DNA of 64,000 nt from Pyropia yezoensis (taxonomy: Eukaryota > Rhodophyta > Bangiophyceae > Bangiales > Bangiaceae): positions 13,259,777 to 13,323,776 of the forward strand of contig CM020619.1 of NCBI GenBank assembly GCA_009829735.1, read 5' to 3'. The position numbers and the translations under genes are program-made. Of the stretch, positions 9,924 to 21,557 are shown one piece after another (the first letter of the stretch is position 1; every line of letters begins with the position of its first letter). The notes beneath the pieces are model-generated. The model worked only from the letters and a program-made list of their open reading frames with translations, was not told the DNA's origin and ran no database searches.

Positions 9924-12900
9924 CGGCTTCCAGCCAGGATAAGTTGTTCGCTGCCCCTGGCGTCAAGCGGCTGAAGTCTTTTGGTGATTGGACTGAGGGG
10001 CGAGCGGACACCCTGATGGGTTTGTCCCGTGCCGATTTACAATCCCCTCCCCCCTGTCGCGTCCCACAGCGCCTCCGCCATCACATACTGCCGCTGCGGC
10101 AGCCGTGGCCGCTCACCTCGTGTGGCGATTCGCCCTTCGGGCGTCCTGCCCCTCGGCGTGGACCAGCTCCCGTGCCGGACGACCGCGCCGGGCTAGTGCC
10201 GCGCCGGCAGCCGCCGCGCGGGCGGCCCGCCGCGTCGCTGGGGCCCGGCATCGTCGTCGTCGGCCGCCTTCTCCTGCACCACGTTGGCGGACGCCCTACC
10301 CGCCGGGGAGCGGCATAGCTCATCACCAACCCCCCCCCCCCCCGGGCAGGGCGGTGAGGACGTCCACCAGTATGGGGCCGGACGCCCGCGAAGAGGCTGC
10401 CCGCGGCGGATGCTGCGGCTGCCATCACCCCGCCACCCTGAGGTGGCCGCCACGAAGGCCACCGCGGCGGCGGCGGCGGCGGCGGGCGGGCAACATCGCG
10501 CAGACGGCGGTGGGCTCGACGCGCTGAGCGGCGGCGCCCACAGCCAGCGGCGCCGGTACCACCCGCGTAGTGAACGTGAGCAGCGCGCCCCCGAGGGCAA
10601 GCGGCACGAGCGGTGCCGGCGAGCGTGCGGGTGAGGCCGGCGTGACGCCCGCCGTGGCGGCGATTGTCGTGGCACGCGTCATGGTCGTGAGCACCGACAT
10701 TGCCATTCCCGTCCCAGACATAGGGGGGCACCTCATAGTTTGGCGATGCCTTCCCGCCCCAGATCCGCAGGCGTACAACGAGGACCCCCCCGCTGCGCGA
10801 GTGCCGGCCGCAGCGCCCCGCCGACGGCGATGATGAGCCCCCAGCTGAGGGTGGGCCATGACCGACTGGGCGGGCCGCCCCAAACAAGGAGACGACCACC
10901 TGCGGGCGGGCGGGCGGGCGGCGGCGGCCACGTCGGCGACCGGCAGGAACTGCCTGGACGGACACTACCGGCAATCCGTTGGCGGTTGGGCGGGAGGGGG
11001 GAGGGGCGGGTGAACCCGCTGGGCGAACGCCCCACAGCCGCGCAAAGACGCTGGGGCCGCGCGGCCACGGCGGCCGAGCTATGATGGTGGCTGCCGCGTT
11101 GGGGGTGGCACAACAAGAGGGGGGAGGGGCGCTCGGGGGTGGCACGGCCGGTATCCCGAGAGGCTCCAGAGTGACGGGCACAGGGCTCTCGGGGGGCGGG
11201 AGGGGATGGGTGGTAGGGGGGACAGGCTTTGTGTACAGTACCCTGAGGGAGGGGGTGGGGGAGGGGGGACGGGGGCGGCAGCTCGCAGACGCGGGCGGCC
11301 GCGTCGTATGTGCGTGGACCTTACGACAGCAAGGAGATGCGTGCTCTGCCTGCAGCCGGAGGCCTTTTGAGGAGTGCGCCCTTGCGGTGGCTCCGCGTGG
11401 GCGCTTCTCCCCCCCCCCCCCCCACACCGTGGGGCTCCTCGTGGAGGAGATGGGAAAACTGGAGAGGCACGCCCAGCAGGACCGAAAGCGCAGCGCGTGG
11501 AACGACCCGGGTGCAGGGGGGGGGGGGGGGGGGGGGAGGAGGGGCGACGGAAAGAGATAGGGCGCAAGGGGCAGGACAAGGCCACAGCTGGATGCCGAAA
11601 AAAGCAACAAAAAAACCTGAGGGGTGCCGAGGACAGGGGGGGAACGCCCCGCGGCCGTTTGGACTCTCCCACCGACGACGCGGCGCGGCGCCCCCCGGGG
11701 GCGCCCCCGCCTGCCGGCCGTGGCGGCCCTGGCGCCGGGGCGGCCGGCCGCCGCACGTCACGGTCGGCTGGCCGGCCAACAGGCGCGGCCCCTGGTGCCC
11801 GCAGGACGGCGCGCGCGCCCGCGCGGGCCGGGGGGGGCGCGGGCCGGGGGGGGCGCGGGCCGGGGGTGCGCGGAGCCCCTCGAGGCGTCCCGCCGGGACG
11901 GGCGGCGCCCCCACCCCCCTCCATGGGGGGCGGACGGTGAGCGCCGCTTCTAGCGGCCCCCGCGGGGGGGGGAGGGGGGGAGGGGGGAGGGTGGGCGGCA
12001 TGCTGGGGTGGGGAGCATGTCATGCTCCCCACACCGACCCCCCCCCCCATTCCCACCTCCGCGCGCACCCCAGTGGAGGGGCCCCGTTGGCAGCCCACAC
12101 ACCGCGTTGATCCCTTCCCCCCCCCCCCCCAGCGGTGATGACGGTGACGGCCAGCCCCGGCGTCCGGCGCCAGGCCACCACCCACCCGCGCGGCCGCGGC
12201 GGCGGCGACCGCGGCACGCCGCCGCGCGTGGCCACAGGGGGGACCGACCAACCCCCCCGCAGCCACCGGGCGGGGGGGGAGGGTGGGGGGGGCGGCGGCC
12301 CGCCGGCGTGACGACCCGAGGCGGGGCCGCCCCCACGGGACGGCCCACCGCCGCTGTCCCTGGCGCGGACGCCGCCACGGCAGCGGCCGGGTGGCGGCGG
12401 CGGCAGCGGCCACAGACGACACGGGGCGGTGGCACCGGGAGGGCCCCCCCGGTAGGGGGGGGAACACGCGCGATTGGGGCGTCGGCGTCCTCTCCCCGCC
12501 CGCCCCCCTGCAGAGGGCGGTGGCGTCACGCTGCGAGCGGGCCACGGCAGACCCCCAAGCAAGGGTCTCCCCGTCGCCTCGCCCGCCAATGGCCCCTGCC
12601 GCCGCCGCCGACGCCGTGCGCGCCCAACGGGCCGGGAGGGGCGGCGGCGGCGGCGGCGGCGGCGGCGCGTTGGCGTCGTTGGCCCCCATCGCCCCCCCCG
12701 CCAACGACGGCAGCTGCGTGAGGAGCGGCCACGCCTGGCGCCGCCGGGTCGCTGCCGGTGCCGAAAATGGCGGCGACGCCGCCGCCAGTGGCAGCGACGC
12801 CTGCCCACCACCGCCGTCGGCCGTTAGGGGGGGGAAGGGGGGGGGGGGAGAAGCCGGCAGCGTCGGCCGGGTCGTGCTCCCCAGCCCCCTCGCCCTCGTG

Positions 12901-13154
12901 CGCAGCAGCAGCGCCCCGCCTGGCCGGCTGGGGATGGTGCTCTGACACCTATTTACAGACCGCCGCTCATGCACTCTGCCGGAGAAGAGGGTCAGGCGCG
13001 TCTCCGCGGCGCGACGCTGTGCAGTAGGGGTTACCAGGTCCAGGAAAGGGCGGGGGCGGGTGATGGTATGGTTGGGAGAGTCGTAGGCAACAAGGGGGGA
13101 AAGGCAAGAGAAGGGCGGAGCTACTCCCATCGTGCAGTATGTACGACCATGTAT
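9924..13154. other. Very GC-rich spacer with low-complexity frames
   Basis: Both strands are open over long distances because of extreme GC, but translations are Pro/Arg/Gly-rich without domains. Poly-C or poly-G runs occur at about 10330-10343, 11411-11423 and 11516-11535. The only stretch with plausible codon use is the minus-strand candidate listed at 10193-10721. Confidence 0.5.
10193..10721 (-). CDS. Candidate small Ala-rich protein, frame broken; function unknown
   Basis: From the ATG at 10721 a minus-strand frame runs about 100 codons with high third-position GC, contains a hydrophobic stretch (LVPLALGGALLTF) and then becomes Arg-rich. A second minus frame ends at 10193 with an acidic, well-composed tail (NVVQEKAADDDD). 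A C13/G13 run and a GCG microsatellite lie between the two, so a homopolymer error could separate two parts of one gene. I recognise no family, and the whole could equally be open by chance. Confidence 0.25.
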
Positions 13155-13545
13155 GTACTGTACAAATGTACAGTACTGAACTGTACACACAGTACATAGA
13201 TAGTCACAATGTGACCATGTCATGGACGATGGCTTAAATTTCTTCTGTGTACATATTCGCCTTTGTCCGTCGTTCTCACATGGTCATGTGCTGGACAGTA
13301 CATACGCATGCCTACGTATGGCCCTTTCTGGGGCACCTATCCTGCCTACTCTCCCACGGATCGTCCTCAGCATGCGACACTGTACACTCACAAGTTGTGT
13401 GTCGCATGCGGAGGACGATCCGTAGGAGCGTTGAACGTGTGCGAGTCCACGGCCTCTCCCATCATGGGAGGCCTCCACCAATCATGATGATTGCGAGGAA
13501 GGCGGCACCTCCACGAGCGATGGATCATCATCCTATCATAGGATG
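13155..13545. repeat. Cluster of short hairpins in spacer
   Basis: Successive inverted repeats: 13155-13176 (9-bp perfect arms gtactgtac/gtacagtac, 4-nt loop), 13203-13215, 13277-13290, 13301-13320, 13356-13423 (25-bp arms with one mismatch, 18-nt loop), about 13453-13474 and 13529-13545 (8-bp arms around one base). Most have one to four unpaired central bases. The role is unknown. Confidence 0.7.
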
Positions 13546-14081
13546 CGCAGGCACAGCAATGGTTGGCGTCGGCACCCGCCGACATCAAGGTCGGCGACCC
13601 TCGGTCGAGCCACCCCGTCGCCGGCTCGCGTGGCTACATACGCAAAGGGCTTGAGGGCGTGTCTGCCGTCGGGCTTGCCCGTTTGTTGAGCGCTGGATCC
13701 CCGCCCAAGCACGGCTTCCTCCACAGCGCACGGCCACCGACACGCCGGCCGCGCGGTGCGGTGGAAATCCCTTCCCCGCGGCGAGCCCGCAGGCCTACCG
13801 CCCGCAGCGCCACGCTGTGGCCGGCGATGCCTGTTTAAAGAGCGCCCCGTCGAGCGAGGTGGGGAGGGGCGGCGTTGGAGGAGAGCCGACGCCGGTGGTG
13901 TGACAAGGTCGTCTGCGCTCGACCGCCGGCGGTGGGACGGGAGCGCTCCCCCGTTGGTGGCGCCGGCGGTGGAGGGTGGCGGAGGCGGCCCTCTTTTTTG
14001 GTTGCCCCCCATCTCGCCTGTGGCGACCCCCCCCCCCCTGTTGCCGGAGCCCATTGCTGCGCAGCGGCCACCACCCGCACC

Positions 14082-16622
14082 ATGTTTCGCTACGTGAACC
14101 GGGCGCTGGCGGCCACGCTGGCCGTCGTGACGGTGGCGGCAGCCGCGGCGGCCGCCCCGGCGGCGGCGCAGCGCTTGGACGCGCCCCGCTCCCCCGTCTC
14201 GATTGACGTTGCCGAGTCGGTGCTGTCGTCGCTCGACGAGTCGGTGGACCCGTGTGTGGACGCGTACGAGTGGGCGTGCGGCGGCTGGCGGGCGGCCAAC
14301 AGCCCGCCGCCGCAGGCGCTGTCTTCCATCAGCACCTTCCGCTCCATCCAGACGCGCGTCGATGATGCCGTCGACGTGCTGCTGCGGTCGCCCGCGCTGG
14401 CGGCGACCAAGCCGGGCGTCTTTTACACGTCCTGTACGGCCGCCAACGTGGAGCCCTCGGACTTGGCGCCGCTGGCGCGGCTTCGCCCCGCCCTGGCGTC
14501 CCTGACGGGCGCCAACGCGTCGGTCGAGACGGCGGTGGGGGCGGTGGCGGCGCTCGCCGGCGCGGGCGTCGAGTCGGCGGTGTGGGAGTTCGGGGTCATC
14601 AACAACCCGCAGCGGGTGGGCGGTCGCGCATTGCTCGCTATGGTCCCAGAGTTCACCGCCGCCGAGCCGGCCTTTTCCGCGACGACCCCGTACGGCGAGG
14701 CCGTGCGGGCGGCGTACAACAAGCTGCTGCTCGCCATGGCGGGGACAGCCGTGGAGGCGGGGCTGCTGCCACCGACGGCGTCGGGTGGCAAAATGGCCGC
14801 GGAGGAGGTGGCTGCCGCGGCGGCCGCCTTTGAGGCCCGCCTCGTCAACTATTCCGGCGCGGCGCCCATGACGGCGGCGGCGGTCAAGGCTGGCAAGGCG
14901 TCGCTGGCAGACGCCTTCTTTCTTATTGACAGCCGCCGGCTGGCCACCTCCCGCGCGGCGGTGGGGCCGCCGGGCAACCCCATCCGGCTGGTTGAGGCGC
15001 TGGTGTCGGCAGTGACTGAGGACGTTGGGGTGACCCTCCCAGGGAACATTCGCCTGGTGACCCCGCCGGCATACGCGAGGGCCCTTGACGCCTGGTTAAC
15101 TGCCGCCACAGCCCCAGACGGCGGCGGCCTGCTTCCCCTGCAAGCCTACCTGGCCGTGGCGGCCACCCGGGCGTACGCCGAGCTGGACCTTCTGGGCACC
15201 CTCCCACGGGCGTCGCTGGAACCCTACGCCGCCGTCGTCTATGGGGTCACCGCGCCGGGGCCACTGCTGACACGGTGCGTCCGGCGGGCGGGCCGCTTCT
15301 TCCCCACCGAGGTGGGCACCGCGTTTGCGGGCGCCCACCTGCCGGTGAGCAACAAGACGTTTGCGGTGGCCATGGCAGAGGACGTCCGCGCGGCCACCGG
15401 CCGCCTCGTTGACCGCGCCGACTGGCTGGACACGCCCACCAGGGCGGTGGTGCAGGAAAAGCTGGCCGCGATGGCCATGCGGGTGGGCGACGCCACCCCC
15501 CCGGGGGGGGCGGAGGACACGTCGAGGGTGGTGGTGGATGCCGACGACTACCAGGCATCGTTTGCGTCGGCCAACGCACGGGTGTGGCGGGAATTGTGGG
15601 TGCAGGCGGCGGCGCCCGGTGACCAGTCCACCGAGGTAATACCCCTGACGGTCAATGCCTTCTACGCGGTCACGGCCAACGTGGCGGTGATCACGGCAGG
15701 TGCGTTGGCGTTACTGGATGCTCGTTTCTTTTTTTTTTTTTCGGGTGACTAGCCCCTGTTTTCCCCTTTTGGTGGTGGGTGGGTCTTTGGGTGTGATGGA
15801 TGGCGCGGGCGAGCGGGACGAAACGTCTGCCGCCGTGCGGTCGACCGCGGCGCCGTGAGAAGTACGTCGCGGTGCCGCCCCCCCACTTGGCAACCATCTG
15901 ACCCGTCACGGGTGGCTCTGCTCCTTGCTGCCAGTTCCCGTTGGCCCCTCTGTTTTTTTGGCTTTTTTTCCTCGTTTCCCTCGGAGCAGCCCTCCTCCAA
16001 GACCCATTCTTCTCCCTCGACGTCCCCCACGCCATTACCTTTGCCAGCGCCGGTATGATTGTCGGACACGAGATTGGCCACGCCTTTGACGTTGGCAGCC
16101 AGCTCTACGACGCGCGGGGCCAGTACGGCGTCTGGTGGTCTGCCAACTCGACGGCGGCGTTTACGGAAAAGGCCCGCTGCCTCACCGACGTGTACGCGGC
16201 CATGGAGGCGCCCGCCGACGTGCCCGACGGCGCGGCGCTCAACGCCAACCGCACGGCCCGCGAGTCGCAGGCGGACGCGTACGGGCTGGCGGCGGGGTGG
16301 GAGGCGTTTTCCGCTCGCCGCGCGGCGGGCAAGACGGGCCCCCGGAACGGGCGGCTGGAGGGGCGGCTCACCCCCGAGCAGCTCTTCTTCGCGTCCTACG
16401 CCCAAAACTGGTGCCAGGTGGCCCGCCCGCAGGCGCAGCGGCGGGGCCTCGCGAAAAGCGGCCACCCGCCCGGGTGGGCGCGCGTGCGGGGGCCGCTGTC
16501 CCAGTTTGCGCCCTTTGCGGCCGCATTTAATTGCTCCACGGGTACGCCGTACAACCCGCCCACCCGCTGCACCCTGTGGGGGGGGGGGGGGGGGGGGGGG
16601 GGTGCGGGCGACACGGGGGTGA
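14082..16622 (+). CDS. Secreted M13-family (neprilysin-like) zinc metallopeptidase, one intron
   Basis: Exons 14082-15699 and 15990-about 16579 join in phase 1 across a 290-nt GT-AG intron (CAG/GTGCGT donor; pyrimidine-rich GCAG acceptor) and restore the family's conserved block before the zinc site. A signal peptide of about 29 residues ending APAAA-Q precedes the M13 N-terminal hallmark DPCVDAYEWACGGW (from residue 56). VNAFY (524-528) is the substrate-binding motif, HEIGH (566-570) the catalytic zinc site and ESQAD (631-635) supplies the third zinc ligand in an ExxxD arrangement. CTLW (733-736) matches the CxxW terminus typical of M13 enzymes, which gives about 736 residues, the usual length. 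The protein should be an extracellular or cell-surface endopeptidase. A run of 25 G starts directly after that Trp and hides the true stop; one reading ends at 16622. Confidence 0.88.
15700..15989 (+). other. Intron of the M13 peptidase gene
   Basis: GTGCGT donor, a T-rich tract and GCAG acceptor bound 290 nt. The upstream frame runs into an A/T homopolymer and stops at 15750, while splicing continues the M13 fold without a gap. Confidence 0.85.
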
Positions 16623-17390
16623 AGGGGGGGGAGGGGGAAGGCCGTGCGCGGGGTGCGCTTGTGTACACACGCGTGCGGGGCGTGGCTGAGGGTGCTGCGC
16701 CACGCGCCGGCCAGCGGTCCAGACGGGCGACTGTGGGGCGCCGGGTGCGTGCCTGTTGCGCGCCGCCATTGGGGCGGTGCGCTTGCGGTCTGCTGGTAGG
16801 GGCGGCAGCGGGGGGGGGCGGGGGTGATTGGGATGGGCCCGTGGGCTCTGGCGCGGCTGTGGGTTGTGCCGCCTGCTGCGGCCAGCTGGTGCCCGCGTCT
16901 TGGCCGGTGATACCCGCAGGGTGACGCCGTGCGCGAGGAGGGCAATCTTCGCCCAGAGAAAAAAGAGAGCTTTTCGTTTCGCACACGCCAAGCTCAAGCA
17001 TGCAGCCCCCCACTTTTTTTTTCTTGCCCTTCAGGTAGATAGATAGGTAGTTTCTACCTAAAACGGAATATGATTCTGTTTGCTACTTCACATGTGGAGA
17101 GGATGGTCACCCGAAGGAAGCGCACCTGCCTGCCCACTGTCCACGGGAGGGCCTTGCCATGGCGTACGCCAAGCGCACAATGTAGGTGTTCGTGAAGAAG
17201 AGCGGCTATGAACAGTAGCGCCGCCACACACCTTGTGTGTACGCGGCACCGGCCCATGCAGTCCCCCCCCCCCCCCCCAACGTGACCGTGATACTCCACT
17301 TCTTGGTCGTCCCGCTTCTCCGATTCTGCTCCACAGATCAGAGGGTGAGGGTGTGCCTGTAAAGTTACCTGGCTATTTTCATATTCCCCC
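16623..17390. other. Spacer between M13 peptidase and repeat protein
   Basis: It contains G runs, a short A+T-richer patch (16930-17110) with an inverted repeat around ggtagatagataggtag/tttctacc, and a C14 run at about 17265. I see no gene. Confidence 0.4.
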
Positions 17391-18730
17391 TCACGCGCCG
17401 CGCGGCGGCGGGTTGGCCACTACCCGCTGGCCGGCCCCCCCCGCGGCGGCCACCCCCCCCCACACACCCCCCTCATTCCCCGCCGTCGCGACCGCCCCCA
17501 CCCCCCCCGCCGTTGCCGAGTTGCGCGACGACCCACCCCCCGCCCCCGCACTCGCCACCGCCCCCGCCCCCCCACAGGTGGCCCCATTGTCCTTTGCCCC
17601 CGGGCCATGCCCCGCCGCCGCGTAGCAGCCCGCCGCCGTGGCGCGGGCCGTGTTGCCCCCCGCCCCGTCCCCATACCCCGCGACCGCGTAGGCCCGGGCG
17701 GCCGACGCGGCGGCGGTGTTGCGGTGCGCCTCGGGGCCGTACCCTGCCGACGCGTACGCCCCGTCGGCCGCCGCGTCGGCAGTGTTGTGGGTGCCCCCCC
17801 GGCGGCCCGCCACCGCGTACGCCCCCGCCGCCGCGGCGGTCGCCCGGTTGTGGTGGCACCCGGCGCCCTCGTGGGCGGCAAACGCCCCCGCGTCGGCGGC
17901 CGTCGCGGTCGCCGTGTTGTGGGTGCTCCCCGCCGCCCGGCCCGCCCGCGCCTGCGTCGGGCCCCCGGCCGGGTCGGCGGCGGTGGCGGCGTTGGCGTGG
18001 CTCCCATCCCCCTCCCCCGCCGTCGCGGCGCCGCCCCGGCCCGCCAGCGCACGGTTATCCCGGGAGCCCTCCCCCGACCCCGCCACCGCGTACGCGCCCG
18101 GCCCCGTCGCGACGGCCGTATTCCCCGCCGCCGCCTGCCGCACTCCCGCCGCCGCGTGCGCCCCCTCCCCCGTTGCGGTGGCGGTATTCCCCCCGCCCCC
18201 GCCGTCGCCGGCGCCCCCCGCCGCGCTGCCCGCGTACGCCCCCGCGTCGGCGCCGGTGGCGGTGGCCCGGTTGGGCGGCTGCCCGGGGGGGGGGCGGCAC
18301 CGTCGCGCACCGGGCGGTGCCGCGGCGGGTCAGCACCCGCCCATTGACGCTGACGCACAGGTGCGGCTCGGCGCCGTCGCAGATGCCATTGGCGTTGGCG
18401 TCGGGGCAGCCGCGGCCACCGGCGAGGGAGGGGGGGGGGTGCCGCCGCCGCCGCGGCCTGCCACGCTGCACCGGGGGGAGTGGGGGAGGGAGTCGTCGTC
18501 TCAGCCGCCTCGGCCGCCTCGGCCGCCTCGGCCGCCGTCTCGGCCGGAAAGGGGGACTCCTCGGCCGTCTCGGCTGGCCAGGGTGTGGCCGCCGGTGGGA
18601 CGGCCGGTGTAGCGGCGGGGGTGGCGGGGGTGGTGGCCGCCGTCGGCGATGGCAAGGCGGTGGTTGACGCCACAACGACGGCAGCCGACAGCCACCACGC
18701 CAGCCGCCGGCGGTGGGGGGGGGCGCCCAT
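17391..18730 (-). CDS. Secreted protein with twelve ~22-residue Ala/Gly/Asn repeats
   Basis: From the ATG at 18730 the protein starts with a signal peptide (RRRLAWWLSAAVVVASTTAL core), then an Ala/Pro/Glu-rich stretch, then a Cys-containing block with DANANGICDG, which resembles a calcium-binding thrombospondin type-3 loop. The rest, about 290 residues, is some twelve repeats of 21-25 residues with the pattern N-T-A-x-A-x-A-x-G-A-Y-A-x-A-G-x-G-x-G. Small residues at every second position suggest a beta-solenoid like the YadA head (inference). Three reading frames are involved; the two joins fall exactly in C runs (about 18431-18440 and 18286-18295), and dropping one C in each keeps the pattern, so homopolymer error is likely. 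Probably an extracellular-matrix or wall protein; no known family is recognised. Confidence 0.65.
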
Positions 18731-18900
18731 CGTGCCTTGACAAGGGGGGACGGCGGTGGTGGGGTGGGGAGGGGGGGGCGCAACGGCAGGAAGGCGGCGG
18801 AGACGGCGGGCGGTGGGGGAGGGGGCCGAGGCGATGGCGACAGTGAGCGCGTTTTGGGAGGGGGGGCAGCCCAAAGCAAACACAGTCGCCACGCAGGCGG

Positions 18901-18906
18901 GAGGGG

Positions 18907-18937
<31 letters not shown>

Positions 18938-18938
18938 T
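18901..18938. repeat. G homopolymer tract
   Basis: Nearly uninterrupted G over about 38 bases, in the promoter region of the minus-strand repeat-protein gene. Such runs are assembly-error prone and could form G-quadruplexes. Confidence 0.8.
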
Positions 18939-19005
18939 AGGATGATGAGGCGCCGATGGTCCCGGCTACTCACCTCCCCCCCCGCCCGACCATGCCCCCC
19001 GGGCA

Positions 19006-19013
19006 CCTTTATA
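19006..19013 (-). promoter_or_regulatory. Possible TATA box (TATAAAGG) of the repeat-protein gene
   Basis: On the minus strand TATAAAGG lies about 276 nt upstream of the ATG at 18730, centred in the 18-bp near-palindrome ggcacctttataggtgcc. The distance implies a leader of roughly 240 nt. Confidence 0.3.
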
Positions 19014-20308
19014 GGTGCCACGGGCGGCACGTCCCCTCTCCCCCCCCCCCACCTCCTTCCCCTACCTCTCCCCGCCCCCCTCCCTCCCTCCCAACGGCCA
19101 CACCATCGCACCGCAGGGCGGGTGCGACACACCGGGGGCCTCCACTCCTCCCGCACCCCCCCAGTGCCCCCTCGCCCCCCCCGCCCACCCCCTCCCCGCC
19201 GCCACACTCCCCCACGGGGCGCCACGCTCCCCATCCCGCTGCCCCCCCCATCCGCTCCCCCGCTTGCCCCCACTCCTCTCCTCCTCCTCCTCGTGGCCTT
19301 TCCCAGTGTCGGCCGCCACACCATGCCGCCACCGACCACACGCCAAGCCGCCGACAGCAGCGACGGGGTAACAACCTCTGCCCCTCTGCCCCTCTGCCCT
19401 ACATACCACCACCTCACCCCCCCCCCGCCGCCGCTCGCCCGCCTTGGTGGCACGGGTTAACGTGGGCTTGAGAGATAGCAGAGGGGGGGAGGGGGCGGTG
19501 GGGGGGGGGAGAGGAGGCGCGGGAAGTCGCGGGCGGGGGGTGGGGGGGGAGGGGCGGTGTGGGGGGGGGGATTGACCGTCGTAGCCCCTTGCCGTGGAGG
19601 CAAGTGCCGCCGGCTGCCGGTCAGAGACGAGCGGTGGAGGGTGCCGGGGGGGGGGGGGGGGTGTGAGGGGGCGGGCGGGGGTCACTGCCACCAGCGGTAG
19701 GGCACAGGTAGGGGCGGGGGGGGGGGGGGGGGGGCAGCGGGAGAAGGAAGGGAGCGTGCCCGTGCTGCGCGCAAGGCGACACGGGCGGGCGGGCGAGTGG
19801 GCGGCCGGCCGGCCAGCCGACCGGCCACGCCCGGCGCGGCGGCAGCCGTGGCCTACACAAAGCGGCCGGGCGGCCGGGCAGGCGGGCAGGCGGGCGGCCG
19901 GGCCGCCCGCACGGCGCGCCGCGGCGGCACGGGCAGCCGCGGGCCGCCGCGCGTCGCGCGGCAGCGGCGGCGGGCGGGCGGTACGCCGCGGCGGCGGCAG
20001 GGGCGGCGGCGGCAGAGGCGGCGGCGGCGGCCCCCCCCCCCCCTCCAACCGCCCTCCTTCCCCCCCGTCCACCCCCCCTCCCCGCACCCTCTCCCTGTGC
20101 TGTGAGGCGGGGCGTGCCACGCCAGCGGGGCGTGCCGCCGCGGGGCACGTCTCGCCCCCCCCCCCCCCCCCCCCGGCCACCTCGGCCGCACCGCGGTGCC
20201 CCCCGCGCATCGTCCCGCGCTGCGTGGCCGTCTCGCCAGTAGCGGCGCGGCAGTGTCTTCCGCCCCCCCTTCCCCCCCCACCCCCCCCCCAACAAGTCGG
20301 CGTCAATC

Positions 20309-20341
20309 GGTGGTGGTGGTGGTGGTGGTGGTGGTGGTGGT
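20309..20341. repeat. (GGT)11 microsatellite
   Basis: Eleven uninterrupted GGT units run directly into a G7 run. Confidence 0.9.
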
Positions 20342-21533
20342 GGGGGGGCGGTTTCCGTCGCGTTTTCGCTGCTGCCGTAGCGGGGACGGCCGGCCTGGGA
20401 AGGTGGGAGGGGGGGGGGGGTGGGAGTGGTGGCCTGCTGGTGCCGCTGCGAGTGTCAGCCACGCGGCCGTCAGCCGCCGGCGCCCCCCCCCTCCCGGGAT
20501 CTACGGCTCGTATTTATGGGTGGCGGCTCTCGAGGGAGGAAGCGGGGAGAGAGGGGGGGGGACAGATCCGTACAGTGTACGTAGGGCGGTGCCGGCAAGG
20601 ACCTGGCGGGGGGGGGGGGGGGGGGGTGTTGGCGGCTTGCCGGTCCATGGGCCGTCCATCCAGGCATGTGGTACTGTATGTTCTGGGGGTTGCCCGGCGA
20701 CCGCGGAGGGGGGGGGCACGGCGCCCCGGCGCCAGAGGCCGCTTGATAGCTACCGCCCCCACGTGCACGCCAAGGCGCGGTCTGGCGAGGAGGGAGAGGC
20801 GGGTCGGGAAGGGCAGAGGGGGGGCGGGGGGTGCTGTCCTTCCAGCACGGCAGCTGTCGAGCGACAGCGGCACCACAGGGGGCTGCCGCCCGTGGCGCAG
20901 CATGGCCTTGACCAGGGGCGCCCCGTCGCGTGGTGTGGCGGTGGGACGCGCCGCCGTCAGGCGGCGGTGGGGGTTGGGGGGGGCGGGGCGCGAGGGGGGG
21001 GGGGGGGGGGTGCCTGGCTACCTCGGCTGGCTGCCTGGCACCGGCCGGCCGCCGATCGTGCCCCCCCGCCTCCCGCGCGCGCCGCGGCGGGCAGACGACG
21101 ACGCCGTTGCGCGCCGGCCCCCCCCCCCCCCCCGGGCCCGCTGCTGCCCGCTGCCGCAACAGGCGCGGGGGAAAAAGAAACCAAAGCACCCAAACGGGGG
21201 CCCGCGCGGCACAGCGCCCGACGGCGCCGCTGCCCGGCCGGCTGCGGCCCGCGGGCCGCCGCGGTGGGGGCGGTTGCCGTGTGTCCCAAAGCGTTGTGCC
21301 AATCACACTTCGGCCGCCCCCGCCCCGCCGGTCGGCCCTCTGCTTTGTGAGGCTGGTGCGCACAGCGGTCGGGCTGTTTGTAGATAGCCCAGCCGTGGTG
21401 GTCGAGCGTGGGGGGGGCAGGGGGGGGGGAGAGAGCCCAGGACGACCCCACGTAATGGCAACGCACAACGCAAATAGCGAATTAATCAGGAGATTCGTCA
21501 GTTTACGAGATTCCAACCTGACCCAGTGACCGC

Positions 21534-21557
21534 GTGATCATCACACGTGATGATCAC
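21534..21557. repeat. Perfect 11-bp inverted repeat
   Basis: gtgatcatcac and gtgatgatcac are separated by two bases (ac). The flanks gaccg and cggtc extend the symmetry imperfectly. It stands in spacer with no gene assigned. Confidence 0.8.

Noticed and set aside
11079-13223. Minus-strand open frame of over 700 codons
   Set aside because: It is Pro/Arg/Gly low complexity through several homopolymers; the other strand is open too, and no domain or sensible start is visible. Extreme GC explains the length.
19062-21516. Several long frames on both strands
   Set aside because: They overlap one another, cross G/C runs of 15 or more, and consist of Arg, Pro, Gly and Ala. None holds a motif.
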